From positions 1-64,000 of the forward strand of contig CAMDTW010000535.1 in assembly GCA_945910005.1 (NCBI GenBank): a DNA stretch of 64,000 nt. Direction: 5' to 3'. This DNA comes from Isoperla grammatica. Taxonomy: Eukaryota > Arthropoda > Insecta > Plecoptera > Perlodidae. The notes under the pieces are model-generated. The model did no database searches. It worked only from the letters and a program-made list of their open reading frames with translations, and was not told where the DNA came from. Shown piece after piece: positions 1 through 7,399 of the stretch; within the stretch, counting starts at the first letter, position 1; every line of letters starts with the position of its first letter. The position numbers were made by a program, and so were the translations under genes.

Positions 1-289
1 TCCTCTTAAAACTGGAAGTTTGTGGTAGATAGACTAAAATCAGCCAATTTCTATATTTTATGCATATTTTAACCAAAAACGACCAAAAAACTCAATTTAT
101 GCATTTTCATAATACTCTTTCAGAATGCACACTAACATTATTTTTTTTCAACGGTTGGTGTAACTTCTAAAGTAGTTATCGAAATGTGACGAAATGGACA
201 AATTTTGCTTATTGGAGCCTGAAACGCTCTAAAACTACGATTTGTCAACTTTGGTTGAAACCCTTAGGAATCCCAGCCGTATGCAAGAT

Positions 290-578
290 TCCTCTTAAAA
301 CTGGAAGTTTGTGGTAGATAGACTGAAATCAGCCAATTTCTATATTTTATGCATATTTTAACCAAAAACGACGAAAAAACTCAATTTATGCATTTTCATT
401 ATACTCTTGAAGAATGCAGCCTATAATTCTTATTTTTCAACGGAGGGTGTAACTTCTATAGAAGTTATCGAAATGTGACGAAATGGACAAATTGTGCTTA
501 TTGGAGCCTGAAACGCTCTAAAACAACGATTTGTCAACTTTGGTTGAAACCCTTAGGAATCCCGGCCGTATGCAAGAT
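290..578. repeat. Satellite monomer, type B exemplar
   Basis: One complete 289-bp unit of haplotype B. Diagnostic sites are GAATGCAGCC followed about 20 bases later by TTTTTCAACGG, often with CTATATTTTATGC upstream. Order inside the unit: monomer start, two TATGCAT sites flanking an A-tract-rich stretch (AACCAAAAACGACG then AAAAAACTC), the diagnostic block, the 18-bp dyad (161-178 of the unit), GTGACGAAATGG, GAAACGCTC, and a terminal hairpin around CCGGCCG or CCAGCCG. Type B units are interspersed with type A through the whole array. Confidence 0.9.
450..467. other. 18-bp perfect palindrome in each monomer (exemplar)
   Basis: TAACTTCTATAGAAGTTA equals its own reverse complement. It lies at positions 161-178 of the 289-bp unit and is present in the great majority of type A and B monomers. 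It could form a cruciform or be a site for a dimeric DNA-binding protein; no protein family is identified. Both MITE copies inserted at its left edge, duplicating its first TAA. Confidence 0.85.
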
Positions 579-582
579 TCCT
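555..582. other. Second conserved dyad of the monomer: AGGAATC / GATTCCT hairpin (exemplar)
   Basis: AGGAATC (555-561) and GATTCCT (576-582) are perfect inverse complements around a 14-nt spacer, CCGGCCGTATGCAA. The arms straddle the point used here as monomer boundary. They persist in nearly all monomers, even where the spacer changes to CTTAGCGG near 29905, 32505, 37998, 49315 and 63518. A minority have AGAAATC, which breaks one pair. The centre lies about 110 bp from the centre of the 18-bp palindrome. Confidence 0.75.
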
Positions 583-867
583 CTTAAAACTGGAAGTTTG
601 TGGTAGATAGACTGAAATCAGCCAATTTCTATTTTTTATGCATATTTTAACCAAAAACGACGAAAAAACTCAATTTATGCATTTTCATTTTACTCTTGAA
701 GAATGCAACCTATAATTCTTATTTTTCGACGGAGGGTGTAACTTCTATAGAAGTTATCGAAATGTGACGAAATGGACAAATTGTTCTTATTGGAGCCTGA
801 AACGCTCTAAAACAACGATTTGTCAACTTTGGTTGAAACCCTTAGGAATCCCGGCCGTATGCAAGAT
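579..867. repeat. Satellite monomer, type A exemplar
   Basis: One complete 289-bp unit of haplotype A, the commonest form. It has GAATGCAACC with TTTTTCGACGG, usually with CTATTTTTTATGC. The two diagnostic sites are strongly linked in the array (AA with CG, AG with CA). Rare recombinants exist, for example GCAGCC with TCGACGG near 13303-13325 and GCAACC with TCAACGG near 17350 and 51772, which points to occasional gene conversion or crossover inside the unit. Confidence 0.9.
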
Positions 868-2606
868 TCCTCTTAAAACTGGAAGTTTGTGGTAGATAGA
901 CTGAAATCAGCCAATTTCTATTTTTGATGCATATTTAAACCAAAAACGACGAAAAAACTCAATTTATGCATTTTCATTATACTCTTGAAGAATGCAACCT
1001 ATAATTCTTATTTTTCGACGGAGGGTGTAACTTCTATAGAAGTTATCGAAATGTGACGAAATGGACAAATTGTGCTTATTGGAGCCTGAAACGCTCTAAA
1101 ACAACGATTTGTGCAATTTGGTTGAAACCCTTAGGAATCCCAGCCGTATGCAAGATTCCTCTTAAAACTGGACGTTTGTGGTAGATAGACTAAAATCAGC
1201 CAATTTCTATATTTTATGCATATTTTAACCAAAAACGACGAAAAAACTCAATTTATGCATTTTCATTATACTCTTGAAGAATGCAGCCTATAATTCTTAT
1301 TTTTCAACGGAGGGTGTAACTTCTATAGAAGTTATCGAAATGTGACGAAATGGACAAATTGTGCTTATTGGAGCCTGAAACGCTCTAAAACAACGATTTG
1401 TGCAATTTGGTTGAAACCCTTTGGAATCCCAGCCGTATGCAAGATTCCTCTTAAAACTGGAAGTTTGTGGTAGATAGACTAAAATTAGCCAATTTCTATA
1501 TTTTATGCATATTTTAACCAAAAACGACGAAAAAACTCAATTTATGCATTTTCATTATACTCTTAAAGAATGCAGCCTATAATTCTTATTTTTCAACGGA
1601 GGGTGTAACTTCTATAGAAGTTATCGAAATGTGACGAAATGGACAAATTGTGCTTATTGGAGCCTGAAACGCTCTAAAACAACGATTTGTCAACTTTAGT
1701 TGAAACCCTAAGGAATCCCGGCCGTATGCAAGATTCCTCTTAAAACTGGAAGTTTGTGGTAGATAGACTGAAATCAGCCAATTTCTATTTTTTATGCATA
1801 TTTTAACCAAAAACGACGAAAAAAACTCAATTTATGCATTTTCATTATACTCTTGAAGAATGCAACCTATAATTCTTATTTTTCGACGGAGGGTGTAACT
1901 TCTATAGAAGTTATCGAAATGTGACGAAATGGACAAATTGTGCTTATTGGAGCCTGAAACGCTGTAAAACAACGATTTGTCAACTTTGGTTGAAACCCTT
2001 AGGAATCCCGGCCGTATGCAAGATTCCTCTTAAAACTGGAAGTTTGTGGTAGATAGACTGAAATCAGCCAATTTCTATATGTTTTGCATATTTTAACCAA
2101 AAACGACGAAAAAACTCAATTTATGCATTTTCATTATACTCTTGAAGAATGCAACCTATAATTCTTATTTTTCGACGGAGGGTGTTACTTCTATAGAAGT
2201 TATCGTAATGTGACGAAATGGACAAATTGTGATTATTGGAGCCTGAAACGCTCTAAAACAACGATTTGTCAACTTTGGTTGAAACCCTTAGGAATCCCGG
2301 CCGTATGCAAGATTCCTCTTAAAACTGGAAGTTTGTGGTAGATAGACTAAAATCAGCCAATTTCTATTTTTTATGCATATTTTAACCAAAAACGACGAAA
2401 AAACTCAATTTATGCATTTTCATTATACTCTTGAAGAATGCAACCTATAATTCTTATTTTTCGACGGAGGGTGTAACTTCTATAGAAGTTATCGAAATGT
2501 GACGAAATGGACAAATTGTGCTTATTGGAGCCTGAAACGCTCTAAAACAACGATTTGTCAATTTTGGTTAAACCCTTAGGAATCCCGGCCATATGCAAGA
2601 TTCCTC

Positions 2607-2610
2607 TTAA
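2607..2610. repeat. Left TTAA target-site duplication of the 4.5-kb island
   Basis: Last four satellite bases before the island. They belong to the monomer motif CCTCTTAAAACTGG and are repeated at the right junction. Confidence 0.8.
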
Positions 2611-2624
2611 CGCGGAGTGTTGCC
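2611..2624 (+). repeat. Left imperfect terminal inverted repeat of the island
   Basis: CGCGGAGTGTTGCC matches the reverse complement of 7095-7108 at 10 of 14 positions, with a solid GTGTTG core at the same distance from each end. This is weak, but it is placed as a transposon end should be. Confidence 0.5.
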
Positions 2625-2668
2625 CCGTGGAGACACTTTTCACCGGTAGGATCAGGTCAGTCTGAGAT

Positions 2669-2698
2669 GAGCGGTCGTAGGGGTAGGATGTACCGCTC
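2669..2698. repeat. Small hairpin, GAGCGGT / ACCGCTC
   Basis: Seven-bp perfect arms (2669-2675 and 2692-2698) around a 16-nt loop in the GC-richer subterminal part of the island. Its position near the end could make it a subterminal transposase-binding structure, but nothing proves that. Confidence 0.4.
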
Positions 2699-2789
2699 CG
2701 CTCCGTGAGATTGAGTGCAAGAAAGACCTAAGTAAAGCATGGAAATGGCAACCCCGACTCCCGAGCCCGTCCGCTAACCATGTCCGCGC

Positions 2790-2829
2790 TCGCTCTTTCT
2801 TCTCTCTCTCCGTCTCTCTCTATCTCTCA
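2790..2829 (+). repeat. CT-rich low-complexity tract
   Basis: Polypyrimidine stretch of CTCTTTCTTCTCTCTCTCC character, continuing as interrupted (TC)n. A simple repeat with no other signal. Confidence 0.8.
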
Positions 2830-2853
2830 GAGAGTGCAGAGCAACAACATACC

Positions 2854-2933
2854 AGACCGTCAATAACACATTGACAATGCCTGCTATATATTCACACACA
2901 AACACCTGTCAAGTTATTGCCCATTGACGGTCT
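2854..2933. repeat. Inverted repeat, AGACCGTCAAT / ATTGACGGTCT
   Basis: Eleven-bp perfect arms at 2854-2864 and 2923-2933 with a 58-nt spacer. Inside the arms, AATAAC and TTGACA motifs partly recur in inverted order. It may be the ends of an 80-bp fold-back remnant; no target duplication was found. Confidence 0.5.
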
Positions 2934-3118
2934 AGTTGTCAAAGTTTCCATGTCGTTTTTGTTACGGAACTACTCAATCGTTGTGTAAGTTCCAGGCCAT
3001 GTCCCAACAAAACAAGATCATAATCACCTGATAACTTTATTGATTTAATTTGTTCATGCCAGATAATACTTGCACTAGCAATCCAATCTTTGCTAATTGC
3101 ATGCTCGTTTGTTGCGGA

Positions 3119-3138
3119 GGGGGGGGGGGGGGGGGGGG
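3119..3138 (+). repeat. G20 homopolymer
   Basis: Twenty consecutive G on the plus strand, preceded by GCGGA. Such a run can form quadruplex structures and is prone to slippage and sequencing error, so its length should be treated as approximate. It gives spurious polyproline in minus-strand reading frames. Confidence 0.95.
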
Positions 3139-3523
3139 TATTGGTAGTGATATTTTTGGGAGGCAACACACCCCTTCATAATTTTGTGCTAGCGTTGCTG
3201 GTAATTGTACATGATAGGTAAGGTATGTTACGTAATTACTAGAAATGCAGGCAAGTAAATACACCAATGCTTAAATAACTTCTTGTCCTTTATGACACAC
3301 TGGACACTGCACGCAGATTATGAAGAAATGGGCCAGTGAGCTGCACCGGCACCTCTACTAGGCAATTTTGATGTACACATATTTTCATGTACTAGCCATA
3401 CATAATTGGCCAAATATTAGATATATATATCTACCAATTGCACCATGGTTGCTCAGGACCCCTATTCTATAATTTCAACGGAATTCAATGCTGTCAGAAT
3501 TCATACCTCTAGGTAGTTCATTG

Positions 3524-3527
<4 letters not shown>
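3139..3527. other. Unannotated island DNA
   Basis: AT-rich sequence with no credible reading frame, repeat or RNA structure. A short TATATATA run near 3422 and a GAATTCAATGCTGTCAGAATTC near-symmetry around 3481-3502 are the only local patterns. Confidence 0.6.

Positions 3528-3585
<58 letters not shown>
3528..3585. repeat. (TA)29 microsatellite
   Basis: Fifty-eight bp of uninterrupted TA dinucleotides, followed at once by the small palindrome GTAACATTGTTAC (3586-3598). Long TA runs extrude cruciforms and vary in length between individuals. Confidence 0.95.
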
Positions 3586-3588
<3 letters not shown>

Positions 3589-3797
3589 ACATTGTTACAT
3601 CCATTGTTTAAAGTTTACCGTTAGTATTCGCTGTAATTTCTGACAGAAACCTATGTTGGACAAGTGATAAAATATGGATTCAAGGGTAGCTTCCATAAGG
3701 GAGGTCGAGATTGGTCCGCCATGTCACCGTAAATCCTGAGTAAACGTTTTATTTCGTCCCTTTTGTATAAGGTGATTTCTGAATCCTACAAACCAGC

Positions 3798-3874
3798 GTA
3801 GTTAGCCGCGGTGGATTAGGCGTTGTCTAGTAAACCGTTGTCTCTGCGTTCCAGGTTCGAATCCTGGCTTGGGC
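3798..3874 (+). pseudogene. tRNA-Ser-like relic or tRNA-derived SINE head
   Basis: The 5' end GTAGTTAGCCGCGG resembles the start and A box of eukaryotic tRNA-Ser. GCC (3805-3807) can pair with GGC (3819-3821) as a D stem, with GG in the loop. The T arm is perfect: CCAGG, TTCGAAT, CCTGG (3851-3867), containing the B box GGTTCGAATCC. The stretch between D and T arms is 29 nt, longer than in a class I tRNA and suggesting a reduced class II (Ser/Leu) variable arm. The 3' acceptor strand (CTTGGGC) does not pair with the 5' end, so a working tRNA is unlikely. Both pol III promoter boxes remain recognisable, which suits a SINE head. No A-tail or target duplication was identified, so the 3' limit is uncertain. 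Confidence 0.55.
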
Positions 3875-4130
3875 ATGGATGTCATGCGGTGTTTTTCATA
3901 ATCATAGTCACTCACTCATCGTCTCGATTAGCCATTGTTGTAAAAATATGAGACGTAAAGCCCACACATCATTATCATCATCTGAAGTAGCCAGGGACGT
4001 AGTGACGCACGACGCACGAGGCACCGTTGCCCCTGGGCCAGCGAACATTGCGGCCCATTGAGACAAACCACCTTGGAACACGTAATTTGTAGGGATTTTC
4101 GAAAACATTCCTCATCAAAATATATTGTTA
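3875..4130. other. Unannotated DNA downstream of the tRNA-like relic
   Basis: Possibly the body of a SINE, since it follows the tRNA-like head directly, but no known core or tail is recognised. It contains short CAT/ATC-rich stretches (ATCATTATCATCATC near 3968). The overlapping open frames on both strands look incidental. Confidence 0.4.
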
Positions 4131-4210
4131 GAAACCGGGGATCGAACCGGTTTGAACCGAAAACAAAAAAAATATTTTTCCCGAACCGAAAACCGAACCA
4201 AAACCGTTAT
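4131..4210 (+). repeat. CCGAAAA/CCGAACC-rich degenerate simple repeat, copy 1
   Basis: Irregular tandem runs of GAACCG and AACCGAAAACCGAACC, ending in AAAACCGTTAT. A second patch with the same vocabulary and the same ACCGTTAT motif lies about 510 bp downstream. Confidence 0.65.
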
Positions 4211-4659
4211 CAAAAAATGGCATCCACAGCACTAGCTACGCCACAGCAATTTAGCCCACCGACATTCCTAATTCTTTCCAATCCCAATAGGCCCTAGGTA
4301 TTACATACTATGTATAATGAAACAGGAAAGATGTATGGAAAATTAAAAATGTTGTGAAGAAGCGCAATGGACAACGTTACAAATTTGGTCAACACCATGT
4401 ACGACTGCACGTAGCCTATCTAATCTACTATACTATTATGATCGCTCGATACGTCCATTATTTGACTTTGATCAATGTTCTATTGCAAATTTGCATACAC
4501 ATTTTTAAAAGTATTTAGTATTTACTTCATACTCAATAACAATGGGTGCTAGGTACTAGGTAGCTTAAAGCGAAATTTTCACACATGCGTTGGGCTGTTT
4601 CTATTTGCGATTTTTAACAAAGTATTTATATGCAGACCTGCGTTCATGCAAATCAGTGG
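4211..4659. other. Unannotated AT-rich DNA between the two CCGAAAA patches
   Basis: No credible gene, RNA or repeat is seen. GCTAGGTACTAGGTAGC near 4548 is a small partial symmetry. Confidence 0.6.
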
Positions 4660-4760
4660 ATTGAACCGAAAACCGATCAAACATGTTATTTTTATCATCC
4701 GAAAACCGAAACCGTTATGAAGGTCTTGAATCGTAAACCGAAACGAAAACCGTATCCGAT
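4660..4760 (+). repeat. CCGAAAA/CCGAAAC-rich degenerate simple repeat, copy 2
   Basis: TTGAACCGAAAACCG, then GAAAACCGAAACCGTTATG and AAACCGAAACGAAAACCG. This is the same motif set as 4131-4210, so the two may be copies of one dispersed repeat or parallel expansions. Confidence 0.65.
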
Positions 4761-6570
4761 ATTAATATATCACGTATATTTCATTCCTCTGTCTTCAAAG
4801 GATCGATTTTACGAGTTCTGTTTCTTAGAAGTTTGAAGATAAAAGAACGAAGCAAGTACATATTATTATCGTTTAATTGAATTGTTAGAAATGTAGACTT
4901 TCACTTTCATTTAAATAAATTAACCCTAGGCCACTGTTAATGTAACTTGCCATCTCATAACACATTTTTATACGTAGTAAAATATATCGCACAAATTGTA
5001 AGTTTGAAAGTATAATTGATTCCTATTTAAAACTAATGGAACTGTTAAACTGGTATGCACCGATTCGAATAAAACCTTTATTTTGTTCGAATAAGGAATT
5101 TTCACCAGGAAAAATATTGCTCAGAGTACCTAAAAACGAAAGACCATTATCCAGAAATAACGTGTATATAATTTGTATGTACATTTTTACCTTCACGTTT
5201 TTTTTTTTTATTGTGAAAGGGTCCCACAACGTCAATCGTTGGTAAACAACACCTTCTTTGAGTAAATTTATCAAAGCTCTTTGGAATGTACAACTATCTC
5301 ACTTGGTAAAATGGCACTCCATTGTTGTCAATCTCTTCAGATGTTTCATTTTAAAACCAGATATTTACTAATATTCTTTTAAAATATTGTAATTATTGAA
5401 CATTATCGTGTTGATTATTGTTCAAAAATATTAACTGGACATTTTAGAAACAAATTTGATATAAAAGTATGGTATTCGATTTCGAGTATAATAATCTTCT
5501 GAACCTCCTTTCTTCATATGATTGGTCGGTTGAGATCAAAACGTTTGACGTAATTCCCCGTTTCCCCGCCATAATTATGTGTAAAAGTTTCATGTACTTT
5601 TTATCAATTAAAACTATGTCAAAACACTGACATTACAAATTGGTTATATTTACAAAATTGCAAAGAACTTTATGGAACAATAAAAAATAAAAAAAAGCCG
5701 AAAATTCCCTATTGAACAGAGAAACGAAATCTCTCGAACGGCAAATTGGACCAAAATAAATATAGTTTTGGTTCGATCCCCCTTCACTACTAATATATTT
5801 ATTACTTCTTGCTGCTACTTATATGCATGAATGTAGGTATACACGTTCACTTAGATGTCACAATTACTATTAACAATTAATTATGATGAATTATGATGAT
5901 GCTTTTCAATATGACAGAAATTGTGCGTGTAACTATCTTGAGTGTGTGCATTGTTTGTTGAAAGAATGTGTACATAGATGCTTTTTAGTGATATAGGTTC
6001 CCCTCAGGTTACGCATAATATTTTGGTGAAGAGACTTCCCCAGATTCAGGTTTGTATTATCTTCAATGCGTCTGTTGGTTTAGGTGCTTATTACTTACGC
6101 ACGCTTATTTGTGTTTACTTTAGTTGTATTCAATACTTATTTACTTCTGTTTATGTCTACGGCATTACAATCAATGCTTCACCGGATAAAAATGTGTTAC
6201 GTGATTCGACCACAGCCAACCTGTATAAAACAATGGGGTGCATGCAATTGAAACAATGGCAAGACACCGACGGTGAAGTGTAAATAACTGATTTTAGTTG
6301 TGGGCGTAAAGTGTTATAATTGGCGTCGTTATCGTCGTTGTCCACAATGTTAATTACTGTGTTATCATTTATAATTTTTCTGTTTATTAATTGGCATACA
6401 CATTATATTAGCATAGACAATACAACTGATATTTCTTTCTTTTCGCTGATGCTAGTAAAATGAAAAAAAAGAGCCACTAATAAAATTTTGCTAATGTCAG
6501 GTCATATCGGCAAGAGATTAGCGAGCCAAGCAAGTCTCTGTTTTCCTGAGCAAAATATTGAATGAGTGGA
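4761..6570. other. Unannotated AT-rich island interior
   Basis: About 1.8 kb of strongly AT-rich DNA with many short T and A runs (for example T10 near 5200). The longest open frame is 101 codons at 5978-6283 on the plus strand. It is Cys/Tyr/Ile-rich, matches no family I recognise and has no DDE-like motif. I do not call it a gene. No RNA gene or clear repeat is seen. Confidence 0.6.
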
Positions 6571-6745
6571 ATTTGAAAGAAGGCTGGCTGGCCGGCCGGC
6601 GTGCTCGATGAGTGGCACTAATCTGGTAATTGCACCCCGCCGAAGCAGGTAGGCCTACTAGTCCACGTGCTCCCTCGCCTGTGTTGCCAAGTTTATAAGG
6701 TTCCAAGAAACCCCACAAGGGTCGCGTCTCTCCACTGTCGTGCAG
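6571..6745. other. GC-rich patch in the island
   Basis: A clear compositional jump against AT-rich surroundings. It contains GGCTGGCTGGCCGGCCGGC (6582-6600, with the palindrome GCCGGCCGGC), TAGGCCTACTAGTCC and CCTCGCCTGTGTTGCC. A 76-codon minus-strand frame (6518-6748) covers it but is not recognisable. It may be a fragment of another transposable element nested in the island. Confidence 0.5.
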
Positions 6746-6812
6746 CATTTTGACTGTAATTGATGTTTTATTTTTTTACGTTGATATTTCTTAGTAAATC
6801 AAAATTAAAAAC

Positions 6813-7017
6813 AGGACACCTCCAAGGAATAAGTTCAATACAGCATTACAAAAAAACTCGATCCATTTGAAACGATAACTTGGCCGTGGGCCATTTTACA
6901 ATTTTTGACCGGGTACACATGGACGAATTGAAAAATGGCCCACAAAACAACAACGAAATGTGCACTAATATAATCACCACTAATGAAAAGACCATAAAAT
7001 TGTCTAGGAGGTGTCCT
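6813..7017. mobile_element. 205-bp fold-back (MITE-like) element nested in the island
   Basis: Outer arms AGGACACCTCC (6813-6823) and GGAGGTGTCCT (7007-7017) are perfect inverse complements. Inner arms 6886-6903 and 6926-6943 pair at 17 of 18 positions. The distance from outer to inner arm is nearly equal on both sides, so the whole stretch is symmetric about 6915, as in a fold-back MITE. Just outside the arms, AAAAC and GTTTT also pair if one base is skipped, so true ends may be 4-6 bp further out. No clear target duplication was found. Confidence 0.6.
6886..6943. repeat. Strong hairpin at the centre of the fold-back element
   Basis: GTGGGCCATTTTACAATT (6886-6903) pairs with AATTGAAAAATGGCCCAC (6926-6943) with one mismatch, leaving a 22-nt loop. 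This is the most stable secondary structure seen in the island. Confidence 0.7.
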
Positions 7018-7094
7018 AGTTTTCATTATCCTAGCTCAATTTTAAGATACCTAAAATAATTAATTTCTTCACGATTTCCAAGGAGCTACTTTCC

Positions 7095-7108
7095 GTCAAC
7101 ACACAGCC
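7095..7108 (-). repeat. Right imperfect terminal inverted repeat of the island
   Basis: GTCAACACACAGCC on the plus strand, the partner of 2611-2624 directly before the right TTAA. Confidence 0.5.
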
Positions 7109-7112
7109 TTAA
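7109..7112. repeat. Right TTAA target-site duplication of the 4.5-kb island
   Basis: First four satellite bases after the island, followed by AACTGG in normal phase. The next monomer start (7393) is exactly 289 bp after the projected start of the interrupted unit (7104). Confidence 0.8.
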
Positions 7113-7399
7113 AACTGGAAGTTTGTGGTAGATAGACTGAAATCAGCCAATTTCTATTTTTTATGCATATTTTAACCAAAAACGACGAAAAAACTCAATT
7201 TATGCATTTTCATTATACTCTTGAAGAATGCAACCTATAATTCTTATTTTTTGACGGAGGGTGTAACTTCTATAGAAGTTATCGAAATGTGACGAAATGG
7301 ACAAATTGTGCTTATTGGAGCCTGAAACGCTCTAAAACAACGATTTGTCAACTTTGGTTAAAACCCTTAGGAATCCCAGCCGTATGCAAGATTCCTCTT

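Larger units (their letters stand above)
1..2610. repeat. 289-bp satellite array, left segment (about 9 monomers)
   Basis: Head-to-tail copies of an AT-rich 289-bp monomer. Phasing on the motif TCCTCTTAAAACTGG gives starts at 1, 290, 579 and 868, so the unit is 289 bp. The segment is open at the left edge and ends at 2610, where the monomer is interrupted after CTTAA by unrelated DNA. The interrupted monomer resumes in exact phase at 7109, so this is the same array as the right segment. Its private variants (TTGTTCTTAT at 781, TTTTTGATGC at 921, TTGTGATT at 2227) recur in the same order at 13667, 13807 and 15112. Subtracting the island leaves an offset of 29 monomers plus about 3 bp. No gene is seen. 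Confidence 0.98.
2611..7108. mobile_element. 4498-bp TTAA-flanked insertion in the satellite (piggyBac- or Kolobok-like, no transposase seen)
   Basis: The satellite stops after ...CCTCTTAA (2610) and resumes with TTAAAACTGG (7109). Removing 2611-7108 and one TTAA restores a perfect 289-bp monomer. The duplicated target is TTAA (CTTAA is also possible), the hallmark of the piggyBac and Kolobok superfamilies. The termini read CGCGGAGTGTTGCC and, on the other strand from the right end, GGCTGTGTGTTGAC: 10 of 14 positions agree, including GTGTTG. No open reading frame longer than 101 codons exists inside, so it would be non-autonomous or decayed, and it carries nested repeats. The insertion is clear; the superfamily assignment is inference. 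Confidence 0.7.

Noticed and set aside
430..450. CENP-B-box-like match at TTTCGACGGAGGGTGT
   Set aside because: It fits the first part of the box (NTTCGNNNNA) but lacks the CGGG half. A reverse-strand candidate at CCCGGCCGTATGCAA also fails at key positions, so neither is called.
2939..3267. Proline-rich minus-strand open frames
   Set aside because: The proline runs are only the G20 tract read on the other strand; nothing else supports a gene.
3798..3874. Functional tRNA gene
   Set aside because: The acceptor ends do not pair and the anticodon arm is imperfect, so it is listed as a relic or SINE head.
5023..5274. Overlapping open frames on both strands
   Set aside because: Opposite-strand frames of similar short length in AT-rich DNA are expected by chance; no family was recognised.
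5978..6283. 101-codon plus-strand open frame in the island
   Set aside because: It lies in AT-rich DNA, shows no recognisable domain, transposase motif or clear start context, and has no second exon that I can support.
6518..6748. 76-codon minus-strand frame over the GC-rich patch
   Set aside because: High GC lowers stop-codon frequency. The peptide resembles no family I can name, so it is kept only as a composition feature.
2611..7108. Retrotransposon or endogenous viral insertion
   Set aside because: No long terminal direct repeats, poly-A end, reverse transcriptase or other viral-type reading frame is visible, and a TTAA duplication favours a DNA transposon.
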